Below the pieces are notes generated by a model. The model had not been told where the DNA came from. It saw only the letters and a program-made list of their open reading frames with translations, and made no database searches. DNA of 64,000 nt. Source: Pseudomonas multiresinivorans (GTDB lineage Bacteria; Pseudomonadota; Gammaproteobacteria; Pseudomonadales; Pseudomonadaceae). Both the position numbers and the translations under genes were made by a program. Of this stretch, positions 17,310 to 24,059 are shown one piece after another. Position 1 is the first letter of the stretch; the number at the start of each line of letters is the position of its first letter. The DNA is taken from assembly GCF_012971725.1 (NCBI RefSeq), contig NZ_CP048833.1, positions 1,550,001-1,614,000 on the forward strand, in the 5' to 3' direction.

Positions 17310-17373
17310 CTCTAGTCAAATTGACTTGAGCTGAATATGCTTCATTTCAGCTAGAGTCAATCTGACTTTAGCT
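17310..17373. promoter_or_regulatory. Switch region with two matching dyad operators
   Basis: Two dyads share the core AGTCA-N3-TGACT. The first spans 17310-17330 and has arms CTCtAGTCA/TGACTtGAG. The second spans 17349-17373 and extends to AGCTA/TAGCT on its outside. Their centres are 41 bases apart, close to four DNA turns, so repressor dimers would lie on the same face. On the minus strand TTGACT (17360-17355) and TATTCA (17337-17332) are 17 bases apart and could form the repressor promoter overlapping the second operator. Confidence 0.65.
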
Positions 17374-17409
17374 GTTGCCAGTATTGACCAGCATAGTGCA
17401 GCAAAGGCC

Positions 17410-17634
17410 ATGAATGTAGAAGGACTCAACCCGTCTCAAAAAGACCTTTCTAGCCCGCCTCCGGTGATGCCCTGGAGGGAGTTCGCCGACTGGATTCGCA
17501 TGGGCGACCGTCATGACGTTGTCTGGGGTTGGATTCGCAACGGCTATATCCCTCACGAGAAGGTCGGCAAGCACGTGTTGGTCAACGTCGCGTTGTTCAC
17601 CAGCCAGCTTATGGAAAAGGAGATGCCCCTATGA
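17410..17634 (+). CDS. Excisionase-like small winged-helix protein
   Basis: This 74-residue protein contains PWREFADWIRMGDRHDVVWGWIRNGYIPHEKVGKHVLVNVALF. The pattern (helix, turn, recognition helix with W-x-x-x-G-x-I-P, then a basic wing with a VGK-x-V-V motif) is that of MerR-like excisionases and phage early activators. It is the first gene rightward of the switch region and overlaps the next, related gene by four bases. Pf-type phages encode a small excisionase at this position; by analogy it may control excision and/or replication. Function inferred. Confidence 0.6.
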   Translation: MNVEGLNPSQKDLSSPPPVMPWREFADWIRMGDRHDVVWGWIRNGYIPHEKVGKHVLVNVALFTSQLMEKEMPL

Positions 17635-17846
17635 GCGAACACCAATCGAGCCCCGACATTTGCACCATCCCCGCCTTCGCCGAAATGTGCGGCGTGAATG
17701 ATGAAGAGGCTGAGGAGTGGGTGCGTAACGGCACCATCCCCAGCACCACCATGGGGGAAATTCAGGTGGTGAACATGGTCCGTTTCCGCGCTGAACTGCT
17801 CAGTGGCAAAGAGAATTTCGAAGCGGGGGACTACAGCAATGACTAG
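17631..17846 (+). CDS. Second excisionase-like winged-helix protein, distant paralogue of the first
   Basis: This 71-residue protein starts on an ATGA overlap. CTIPAFAEMCGVNDEEAEEWVRNGTIPSTTMGEIQVVNMVRF aligns in layout with the preceding protein (helix, turn, W-V-R-N-G-x-I-P, then a V-N-hydrophobic wing), so the two probably arose by duplication. It is acidic overall, unlike the first, which may mean a changed role such as protein-protein contact instead of DNA binding. It overlaps the next gene by eight bases. Confidence 0.55.
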   Translation: MSEHQSSPDICTIPAFAEMCGVNDEEAEEWVRNGTIPSTTMGEIQVVNMVRFRAELLSGKENFEAGDYSND

Positions 17847-18228
17847 CACCCGTGTCTCCTTCGCTACCGAAAGCGCCCTGACCTATCTGGGGCAAACCGT
17901 CCTCTTCGAATTGGTATGGGAACAAGACCCCGAGCCGCTCTGGTGTCTGCTTCATGTTGTCGGCGTCGTCCTGGCACTCGAAGGCGTACACAGCGATCCC
18001 TACTTCCTCGTCGTCGCGGCAAACGGCGAGGGGCACTACCCGAACGAGTTGTTCTGGTCAGACATTCGCACGATCCGGGTGATGCGACACCGCGACCGGC
18101 ATGGTTCCGGCAACGTACTGGACCGCATCGCCCACCCTAACGATCCGCGCTCAAGGGCCGCGCTCCCGGCTCGTCGGAACAGCCCTACCGTTCCGGCGAA
18201 CGGAAGCACGGGCGCAGCGAACCCTTGA
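17839..18228 (+). CDS. Hypothetical early-region protein of the element
   Basis: The ATG at 17839 overlaps the preceding stop by eight bases and gives 129 residues. The first 85 residues look well folded (SALTYLGQTVLFELVWEQDPEPLWCLLHVVGVVLALEGVHSDPYFLVV in outline, then YPNELFWSDIRTIRVMR). The last 35 residues are low-complexity, rich in P, R, A and S. No family is recognised. Its place, third in the early run and just before the point where virion genes would begin in a Pf phage, suggests an early phage-type accessory function. Confidence 0.5.
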   Translation: MTSTRVSFATESALTYLGQTVLFELVWEQDPEPLWCLLHVVGVVLALEGVHSDPYFLVVAANGEGHYPNELFWSDIRTIRVMRHRDRHGSGNVLDRIAHPNDPRSRAALPARRNSPTVPANGSTGAANP

Positions 18229-18604
18229 ACGCAAGCCCGCCACCAGCCTCGGCCGGTGAGCGTGGGGCAGCTTCTCCGCCCCGCGCTCCCGAGCCCTCGG
18301 CGGCAAGAGCGGGATGACAAGGGCAGAGCCCTTGGTGTTCTTAACGTGAGCGGAACTCATGCATAGCGCGCTGCAAAGTGCGGTTATTGGATAGTGTTGG
18401 ATTGTGCTTTATCCGGCACGACATTTTCTCAGGTCCGGTTTCTTCCCCGCTTTCTGTGTTGTGATGACCACAGCGGCGCGCCCCAGAGCCCCGTTCCAAA
18501 GTCTCTCAATTTCACCATTTCCGAACGCTGAATCACCGGCGCGAGCGCCTGCATTCCAGCGACGGGCACGCTCATGCCCAGGAAATGCAAATGAGGAAAA
18601 CGCG
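18229..18604. other. Gene-poor interval with hairpins, possible origin region
   Basis: I find no convincing gene here. There is a compact hairpin AAGGGC-AGA-GCCCTT (18319-18333), a GGGGC/GCCCC hairpin (18264-18282), and an 18-base sequence (18384-18401) repeated imperfectly just before the replication initiator gene. Rolling-circle phages keep their origins in hairpin-rich intergenic DNA, so this could be the element's origin. No specific nick site can be identified. Confidence 0.35.
18384..18401 (+). repeat. Imperfect 18-base repeat, copy 1
   Basis: TTATTGGATAGTGTTGGA matches 18838-18855 (TTAATGGATAACGTTGGA) in 15 of 18 bases and in the same orientation. The two copies bracket the gene-poor segment upstream of the replication initiator. 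They may be binding sites for the initiator or a regulator; role not known. Confidence 0.35.
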
Positions 18605-18778
18605 ATGAGCCTAGAGGAACTGATCAACGTCGTTGCTCTCGTGCTGATGACTTACCTCCTCGACGGCGGCGCCCAGCTCATTCAACCCGAAATCCCTGCC
18701 TGCTGGTTCAGTCCGGCTCAGCTGGAGTGCTGGACGTTCGCCGCGACGCCGGCCGGGAGCGCCAGGCACGAGCGGTAG
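18605..18778 (+). CDS. Possible 57-residue protein with hydrophobic N-terminus
   Basis: A GAGGAAAA ribosome site precedes the ATG at 18605. The product begins MSLEELINVVALVLMTYLLDGG, a potential membrane helix, followed by about 35 residues rich in P, A and W. Its size and position are those of a small filamentous-phage membrane or coat-like protein, but it lacks the signal-peptide-plus-helix layout of known major coat proteins. Real coding status is uncertain. Confidence 0.35.
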   Translation: MSLEELINVVALVLMTYLLDGGAQLIQPEIPACWFSPAQLECWTFAATPAGSARHER

Positions 18779-18837
18779 GCCGAAGGCGCGGCGACGTCCC
18801 TGTAACACGTCTAACAAAACACATTCCGAAATGGACA

Positions 18838-18855
18838 TTAATGGATAACGTTGGA
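18838..18855 (+). repeat. Imperfect 18-base repeat, copy 2
   Basis: TTAATGGATAACGTTGGA is the partner of 18384-18401 and overlaps the ribosome site of the replication initiator gene, so binding here could shut off its own synthesis. Inference from position only. Confidence 0.35.
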
Positions 18856-18863
18856 GAATTCAG

Positions 18864-20156
18864 ATGGCAAAGTTCAGTGATCAGCGTCGACTGCTAGTCC
18901 AGCCTGACGGTCAAATCATCGAGTCACCGCGTGGCCGCCTTTTCATCGACGCCTACACGGCGAAAATGACCGACCTCTCCGGCGTGCGCGTTTTGCGCTG
19001 CGGCGTGGATACCGTCCGCCAGTTGTACAACGGACTGATTCGCCCCGAAGTCATCGCGCTATTCGACTCCCAGGAACCTATCGTTGAGTTCGCTGGTTAC
19101 GAATGGTCCAAGGGGCGTATTGGGCGCGACTCCGGGTATCAGTTCCGCCTGCAGAACGCAGACCTCGGCCTGATCCTGCTGATCAAGAATCACAACATGA
19201 AGCTGGAGAGCATCGGTTCTCACCTCAAGATTGAGGTTTCGCCGCATGCGATTGATGGCGTGGCTCCGAAGGCGCTCCAGGGACTCATGGACTCCCTCGC
19301 CGCGGCTGTGATGACTCACTGCGAACCTAACCAGTGCGCCGTCCACATCGCCCTGGATGTGCAGGGCTGGACTCCGAAAGAGAACATCGTGGATCGCATG
19401 TACTGCCGATCCAATCGGGTACGCCAGATCAGCGGCATCGACCGCATCGAATTCAACGGTAACGCCTCGGTTTACGGACGCGGTGAAACCTACATGTTCG
19501 GCTCGCCGACAGGCATCCAACTGGCGGTTTACAACAAGTCGCTACAGGCCCGCGCTACCGACAAGCTCGACTACTGGAACGCCGTCTGGTCCACCCACAA
19601 CGGCAATCCGTTTGGTGACAGCGACGCAGCCTACAACCCCAAGCAGCCTGTTTGGCGCATCGAGTTTCGTTATCACCACACCATCATCAATCAGTTCGCT
19701 CAGGGCTCCGTGAAGGCCTCTGGCGGCGTGATTGGTACCCGGACCTACGAAGGTATCTCCCAGCACCTCGATCACCTCTGGGTGTACGGCTGCGAGGCTT
19801 ACAGGCTGCTTGGTCTGCGTACTCAGCATGACCCGTTCTGGACACTGATCATGCAAGACGTGAAGGTCCAGGTAGAGGCCGATCCGCTCATTGAACGTGT
19901 CGAGTATCGGCGCTATCGCAAGACGGCCATGGGCTTCTCCGGCAAGAACTGCGAGATGTTCCTGGGCCAGTTCATCAGCCTCATTGCACGCGAGCGTATC
20001 CCCGCAAAAAAGGCGATTGAGTCCGCCTACAGCCTCGAATTCTGGCACGTGATTGAAGACCACTACTTAGCGAAGGGCTGGACTCGGCGGGACCTCGAAA
20101 AGCACATCAAGAACCTGATCTCAGACCGCTATTTGCGAAGGGGATATGCCGTCTGA
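18864..20156 (+). CDS. Replication initiation protein, Pf filamentous-phage/rolling-circle type
   Basis: This 430-residue protein resembles the replication initiators encoded next to the integrase in Pf-type prophages. Segments typical of the replication-initiation-factor family are: CAVHIALDVQGW (central strand), YGRGETYMFGSPTGIQLAVYNKSLQAR (a Y-x-K block, about 205-235, with candidate catalytic tyrosine) and PVWRIEFRYHHTIINQF (the R-x-E strand, about 265-280). It would nick one DNA strand at the element's origin to start rolling-circle copying. Its stop overlaps the integrase start (TGATG), so both are made from one message. Full length with no visible damage. Confidence 0.75.
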   Translation: MAKFSDQRRLLVQPDGQIIESPRGRLFIDAYTAKMTDLSGVRVLRCGVDTVRQLYNGLIRPEVIALFDSQEPIVEFAGYEWSKGRIGRDSGYQFRLQNADLGLILLIKNHNMKLESIGSHLKIEVSPHAIDGVAPKALQGLMDSLAAAVMTHCEPNQCAVHIALDVQGWTPKENIVDRMYCRSNRVRQISGIDRIEFNGNASVYGRGETYMFGSPTGIQLAVYNKSLQARATDKLDYWNAVWSTHNGNPFGDSDAAYNPKQPVWRIEFRYHHTIINQFAQGSVKASGGVIGTRTYEGISQHLDHLWVYGCEAYRLLGLRTQHDPFWTLIMQDVKVQVEADPLIERVEYRRYRKTAMGFSGKNCEMFLGQFISLIARERIPAKKAIESAYSLEFWHVIEDHYLAKGWTRRDLEKHIKNLISDRYLRRGYAV

Positions 20157-21181
20157 TGAGCATCACCAAGCTCGATGATGGCCGGTGGTTCGTCGACGTC
20201 GAACCGATCAAGGGGAAGCGCTTCCGCAGGCGATTCAAGACAAAGGGAGAGGCTCAACGCTTCGAAGCCACGGTTAGGCAGAAGTGCATCGAGAACCCTG
20301 CTTGGAGCATCAAGCCCAAGGATCGCCGCAGACTCACGGAGCTGGTGCAGCTCTGGTACGACCTGCACGGCCATTCACTGCGTGATGCGCCTCGGCGGCT
20401 ATCAAAGATGCTGCAATTGGCTGTTCGATTAGGCGACCCAGTAGCGACGGCCCTGGATGCGTCTTTGTATGCGAGCTTGCGGCGGAAGCGGCTGGAAGAG
20501 GGGATATCAGGGAAGACCTTGAACAACGAGCTGGGCTACGTCCGTGCGGTGTTCAACGAGCTGAAAGACTTGAAGCAGATCGACTACGACAACCCGCTGG
20601 CCGGGGTGAAGCTGCTCAAGCTGCAAGAGCGAGAACTGTCGTGGCTGACGACTGAGCAGATCGGCGAGCTTCTCGAATCCATTCGCAGCCGTTGCGACAA
20701 CCCGCATACCGAGCTGGTGACGCTGCTCTGCCTGGCTACCGGTGCTCGATGGTCAGAGGCTGAAAAGCTCCCCGCGCAACGGCTCCAGGACAACATCGTG
20801 ACTTATGCCGGAACCAAGTCAGGGAAGGTTCGCCACGTACCGATTCCACCAGAGCTGGCTGACCGGGTAAGGGCGCACTGGCGGATGCATGGCCCGTTCA
20901 CGTCCTGCATCACGTCCTTCCGCCGCGCCCTGGAGCGCACCACGATTCAATTGCCTCAAGGCCAAGCCAGCCACGCTCTCCGGCACACCTTTGCGAGTCA
21001 CTTCATGATGAATGGTGGAAACATCCTCACGCTCCAGAAGATCCTGGGGCATTCGACCCTGACGATGACCATGCGATACGCACATCTTTCGCCTGATCAT
21101 CTGCAGGACGCTATTCGATTTGGGCCGCTATTTGCTGTCAGCGAAAGTCAGGCCAGACCATTCGTTGCGCATACTCCTTGA
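20156..21181 (+). CDS. Tyrosine recombinase (integrase)
   Basis: The product is 341 residues. An N-terminal arm-binding region is followed by a core-binding helical domain and a catalytic domain. All six active-site positions can be seen: R in LATGARWSEAEKL, K in TKSGKVRHVPI, H-x-x-R in SHALRHTFASHF, the second H in LGHSTLTMTM and the nucleophile Y in MRYAHLS. It is therefore probably active. It would catalyse recombination between the element and the tmRNA 3' end. It lies 600 bases from that site, unusually far, because another gene is placed between them. Confidence 0.9.
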   Translation: MSITKLDDGRWFVDVEPIKGKRFRRRFKTKGEAQRFEATVRQKCIENPAWSIKPKDRRRLTELVQLWYDLHGHSLRDAPRRLSKMLQLAVRLGDPVATALDASLYASLRRKRLEEGISGKTLNNELGYVRAVFNELKDLKQIDYDNPLAGVKLLKLQERELSWLTTEQIGELLESIRSRCDNPHTELVTLLCLATGARWSEAEKLPAQRLQDNIVTYAGTKSGKVRHVPIPPELADRVRAHWRMHGPFTSCITSFRRALERTTIQLPQGQASHALRHTFASHFMMNGGNILTLQKILGHSTLTMTMRYAHLSPDHLQDAIRFGPLFAVSESQARPFVAHTP

Positions 21182-21662
21182 TTCGAAAGATCGCATCCGG
21201 GCCTCCGATGTCCTGGTACTCGAACGGCTTTCTTCCGACTGCCGTTAGGTCAAACCGCATGTCACCGAATTCATAAACTCGCGCATAGCGTGGGTCAGTA
21301 ATGTTCCATTTAGGCTCGGCGATGTCGTGAGCAAAGGCGTTTCGGATTTGATATACGACGGCGGAAAAGTTGTTGGTCTCGCTCTGGAAATCTTGTCCTA
21401 AGGCTATGCCTGCCTCTTCACGGCATCTGTTGAGAGTGATAGCGGCCGCGCCAAATGCGATAACCAAATTGTTCTCTAGGGCTAGGATCAAATCGTTGTG
21501 ACTGTTCAGCACTTTGTCTGGCAAGACAAAAATTGAGCTTCCGCCATCCGTGTACGTGATCGGGCGATCTAGAACATCAAGGTCAAGGTTTCCTTCACAG
21601 GCATAGTTGTGGAGCTTCCATGCGAAGGCGAGCTGTCTAAACGCGGTGTCCAAGAAATTCAT
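21138..21662 (-). CDS. Second HEPN-motif protein, at the right edge of the element
   Basis: This 174-residue protein ends convergent with the integrase, overlapping it by 44 bases. Residues 107-112 read RNAFAH in a helix (YQIRNAFAHDIAEPKW), an R-N-x-x-x-H signature of HEPN RNases. A helix-rich N-terminal half (AFRQLAFAWKLHNY; LENNLVIAFGAAAITLNRC) fits a HEPN bundle. It is unrelated in sequence to the other HEPN-motif protein of the element outside the motif. It reads in the same direction as tmRNA, 127 bases downstream of its 3' end, so read-through from ssrA could express it. The RNase role is inferred. Confidence 0.6.
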   Translation of the reverse strand: MNFLDTAFRQLAFAWKLHNYACEGNLDLDVLDRPITYTDGGSSIFVLPDKVLNSHNDLILALENNLVIAFGAAAITLNRCREEAGIALGQDFQSETNNFSAVVYQIRNAFAHDIAEPKWNITDPRYARVYEFGDMRFDLTAVGRKPFEYQDIGGPDAIFRIKEYAQRMVWPDFR

Positions 21663-21704
21663 AGCGCAGGTCTTCTGGGGCTTTTGATCGTAGCCTAGCG
21701 CTAC

Positions 21705-21722
21705 TTTCGACGCTTTTTCGAC
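21705..21722 (+). repeat. Candidate integrase arm-type site, right
   Basis: TTTCGACGCTTTTTCGAC, the partner of 13816-13833 (two mismatches in 18). It lies 66 bases inside the right attachment repeat. Confidence 0.45.
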
Positions 21723-21737
21723 AGTCTGGCTGGAAAA

Positions 21738-21777
21738 CGAAAAAGCCCCTGAGATTCACTAGGAAAATCAGGGGCTT
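21738..21777 (-). terminator. Terminator supplied by the element for tmRNA
   Basis: On the minus strand a nine-base stem (AGCCCCTGA/TCAGGGGCT) with a 15-base loop is followed by a T run. It lies 13 bases beyond the tmRNA 3' end but inside the element. The displaced native terminator is at the other end of the element. Confidence 0.8.
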
Positions 21778-21788
21778 ATCGTTTGCGT

Positions 21789-21815
21789 TTGGTGGAGCCG
21801 GGGGGATTTGAACCC
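21789..21815. repeat. Right attachment repeat (attR) within the tmRNA 3' end
   Basis: These 27 bases are identical to 13687-13713 and form the 3' acceptor and T-arm strand of tmRNA, including the encoded CCA. Integration therefore regenerates a complete tmRNA gene. Confidence 0.9.
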
Positions 21816-22147
21816 CCGTCCGCCAGTTCTCCGCTGTCGGTTCTACATGCTTAGCCATCTCTACTAGGTTAACTCCTCGCGGCCCGAGTGGCAGGGCGCT
21901 TGGAGCGAGCTGTATGAGTTTTAGCCGTTACGTCTACAGCGAACTTGGCGGCGATCCTGTTCTATATGACAGACCTAATCTTCGGGTTTACAGGCATCCC
22001 CTAGGGTCTGCTAGCGGCACTTAGGCTGCTAGGGCGTAGTTGTCGTCGTTGGCAACTATAAAGTTGTGGCAGCTGATTTACGAGAACTGTCACCTACTCG
22101 GCATGCCCCTAGAGTTTTGTTACCGGCGTCGAATCCTAATCGGCCCC
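21790..22147 (-). ncRNA. ssrA: Transfer-messenger RNA (tmRNA)
   Basis: The RNA begins GGGGCCGATTAGGATTCGAC (22147 leftward) and ends CGGCTCCACCA at 21790, 358 bases including CCA. The two ends pair as the alanine-tRNA-like domain. The tag frame at 22053-22021 reads ANDDNYALAA then TAA, the tag known from P. aeruginosa. It rescues stalled ribosomes together with SmpB, whose gene is also in this window (37436-37915). The 3' end is the target of the integrated element, which leaves the RNA sequence intact. A TAGAAT box at 22176-22171 may be its -10; no good -35 is visible. Confidence 0.97.
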
Positions 22148-22182
22148 AAAACCTTTCAAGGTCGGGACTGATTCTACGGGAA

Positions 22183-22210
22183 AGCCGCCCCGATAGCCAC
22201 CGGGGCGGTG
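22183..22210 (-). terminator. Terminator-like hairpin after the DJ-1/PfpI gene
   Basis: An eight-base perfect stem (CCGCCCCG/CGGGGCGG) with an eight-base loop lies 13 bases after the stop of the gene at 22221. The T run behind it is poor (CTTTCCC), and the hairpin overlaps the upstream region of tmRNA. Confidence 0.6.
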
Positions 22211-22220
22211 TAAAGGCTTG

Positions 22221-22898
22221 TCAGGCCAGGAATTTCAGGACGGCTTCGGCCACGGCCTCGGAGGATGCGGGGTTCTGACCGGTGATCAGGCCGCGGTCGA
22301 CTTCGACGTGGCTCTGCCAGTCCGGGCCCTTGCTGTAGCGGGCGCCGTTGGCCTTGAGCATGTCCTGGACGAGGAAGGGCACGACGTCGGTGAGGCCGAC
22401 GGCTTCCTCTTCGCTGTTGGAAAAGCCCGTAACGTGGCGGCCTTGTACCAGCGGTTGGCCGTCCAGCCCGCGAGGATGGCGGAACACGGCCGGTGCGTGG
22501 CAGACGGCGGAAACGGTCTTGCCGCTGGAATGGAAGGCTTCGATCAGGGCCACTGAGGCGCGGTCCTCGGCCAGGTCCCAGAGGGGACCGTGGCCGCCGG
22601 GGTAGAAGACGGCATCGAAGTCGTCGGCCTTCACCTCGCTGAGCTTCACGGTGCTGGCCAGCGCGGCCTGGGCTGCGCTGTCCTGGCGGAAGCGCAGGGT
22701 GGCCGGGGTCTGTGCGTCTTCCTCGTCGCTCTTGGGATCCAGCGGTGGCTGGCCACCCTTGGGCGAGGCCAGCGTCAGGCTGGCGCCGGCATCCTTGAAC
22801 ACGTAGTAGGGCGCGGCGAACTCCTCGAGCCAGAACCCGGTTTTCTTGCCGGTGTTGCCGAGCTGGTCGTGGGAGGTCAGGACTACCAGGATTTTCAT
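22221..22898 (-). CDS. DJ-1/PfpI-family protein (HchA-like glyoxalase III/deglycase group)
   Basis: The ATG at 22898 sits five bases after AAGGAG; the product is 225 residues. The nucleophile elbow AVCHAPAVF (Cys near residue 127), a FYPGGHGPLWDL loop and the early glutamate in TGFWLEEFAAPY are those of the single-domain Hsp31/HchA-like branch of the DJ-1/PfpI superfamily. Such proteins act on methylglyoxal or as stress chaperones. The C-terminal ITGQNPASSEAVAEAVL block is also typical. A cytoplasmic stress-protection role is likely; the exact activity is not settled for this branch. Confidence 0.85.
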   Translation of the reverse strand: MKILVVLTSHDQLGNTGKKTGFWLEEFAAPYYVFKDAGASLTLASPKGGQPPLDPKSDEEDAQTPATLRFRQDSAAQAALASTVKLSEVKADDFDAVFYPGGHGPLWDLAEDRASVALIEAFHSSGKTVSAVCHAPAVFRHPRGLDGQPLVQGRHVTGFSNSEEEAVGLTDVVPFLVQDMLKANGARYSKGPDWQSHVEVDRGLITGQNPASSEAVAEAVLKFLA

Positions 22899-22984
22899 GC
22901 TCACTCCTTCGGCGTATCGCTAGTCGTGCGGCTGCCGCCGAAGCGGCAGCCCGGACTGTCAGTGTAGGCAATGAGCCGCGCGCG

Positions 22985-23998
22985 TCAGCGCGACAGGGTG
23001 ACACCCAGATAGGCGGCATACAGCACGCCGTTGAGCAGCAGCACCCAGACCGGCAATCCACTGCTGCGCTGGGCGTTGAGCCGCAGCCAGAACGCGGCGC
23101 CCAGCGTGATCAGCACGCCGGTGAGGACCTCGATGCGGGGCTGCCAGGGCGTGAGCAGGATGCCGATGGCGGGCAGCAGGGTGCCCTGGAAGACCATGGC
23201 ACCGCTGATGTTGCCGAAGGCCAGGGTGTCGCGGCCGCGGCGCACCCAGAGGATGCTGTTGATCTTCTCCGGCAGCTCCGTGGCGATGGGGATGATCAGC
23301 AGCGACAGCAGCAGCGCGGAGAGGCCCAGCAGGTGCGACAGGCCTTCCACTCCATGGATGAAGCCTTTCGCGCCCAGCACCAGCAGCGCCAGACCCAGCA
23401 ACAGCTGGAGCAGGATGGTGGCGAGGTTGGTCGGCAGGCCGATGCGCGACAGGTACATGTGGTGGTCGGCTTCGGTGCCATGGCCGTCGTCCACCAGGCT
23501 CCGCGATGCACGCAGGGTCAGGGTGATGTAGGCGACGTAGGTGAGTACCAGCAGCACGCTGAGGGCGATGCGCACGGAGCGCAATTCCGCCGGCACGAAC
23601 ATGGCGATGGTGGCGAAGCTGAAGGCGACCAGGAAGAAGTTCAGGTCACGCTGCAGGCCGCTGCGTTCCGGGCGGATGCGTCCGAGCAGGCCGCGGGCGC
23701 GCCAGGCGAAGCAGGCCATCAGGCAGGTGGAGAGGGTAGAGAGCATCAGCGGTGCGCCGAGGATGGCGCCGACGCCCACTTCCTCGTTGAGCGTGATGTT
23801 GCTGGTGCCGGCGAACAGGGCCAGCAGCGGGATCAGGGTCTCCGGCAGCGCGGTGCCGACGGCGGCGAACAGCGAGCCGGTGACGCCCTCGGAAATCCCT
23901 AAGCGTTCGCCGAAGTGTTCCAGCGCATTGGTGAAGAGTTCGGCGGCGACCAGGATCACCAGCAGCATGCCGAGTAGTTCGAGGATGAAGGTCAGCAT
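22985..23998 (-). CDS. CaCA-family cation antiporter under riboswitch control (probable Mn2+/Ca2+ exporter)
   Basis: The 337-residue product has about ten membrane helices in two inverted halves. Each half has the alpha-repeat ion site: LFAAVGTALPETLIPLLALFAG (about 40-62) and LLIIPIATELPEKINSILWVRRG (about 245-268), with the essential acidic residue in the LPE triplets. The start at 23998 follows GGAGC. A yybP-ykoY riboswitch in the leader implies that expression rises with manganese, so the cation exported is probably Mn2+ (possibly also Ca2+) in exchange for H+ or Na+. The family and the riboswitch are seen; the ion is inferred. Confidence 0.8.
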   Translation of the reverse strand: MLTFILELLGMLLVILVAAELFTNALEHFGERLGISEGVTGSLFAAVGTALPETLIPLLALFAGTSNITLNEEVGVGAILGAPLMLSTLSTCLMACFAWRARGLLGRIRPERSGLQRDLNFFLVAFSFATIAMFVPAELRSVRIALSVLLVLTYVAYITLTLRASRSLVDDGHGTEADHHMYLSRIGLPTNLATILLQLLLGLALLVLGAKGFIHGVEGLSHLLGLSALLLSLLIIPIATELPEKINSILWVRRGRDTLAFGNISGAMVFQGTLLPAIGILLTPWQPRIEVLTGVLITLGAAFWLRLNAQRSSGLPVWVLLLNGVLYAAYLGVTLSR

Positions 23999-24059
23999 GT
24001 GCGCAGCTCCAGACAGGTGGAGCGAAGAATGGGGTGGTGCATCACGGTGAAGCTCCCGG

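Larger units (their letters stand above)
13687..21815. mobile_element. 8.1-kb integrative element in ssrA, filamentous-phage-like without virion genes
   Basis: The element is bounded by 27-bp direct repeats of the tmRNA 3' end. It contains a tyrosine integrase (20156-21181), a rolling-circle-type replication initiator (18864-20156) and a divergent repressor/excisionase-like switch (17014-17846). It also carries a membrane/coiled-coil gene and AT-rich cargo at the left. The initiator-then-integrase order, with overlapping TGATG junction, is the arrangement at the right end of Pf-type filamentous prophages of Pseudomonas. No gene for coat, adsorption or Zot-type assembly protein is found in the 0.6 kb between 18229 and 18863, where a Pf phage has them. 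I read it as a satellite or remnant that can integrate and perhaps replicate but not make particles alone. Confidence 0.8.

Noticed and set aside
18409..18627. Minus-strand frame in the virion-gene slot of the element, considered as a single-strand-binding or coat protein gene.
   Set aside because: No ribosome site, no similarity to gene V or coat layouts, and opposite direction to the replication genes.
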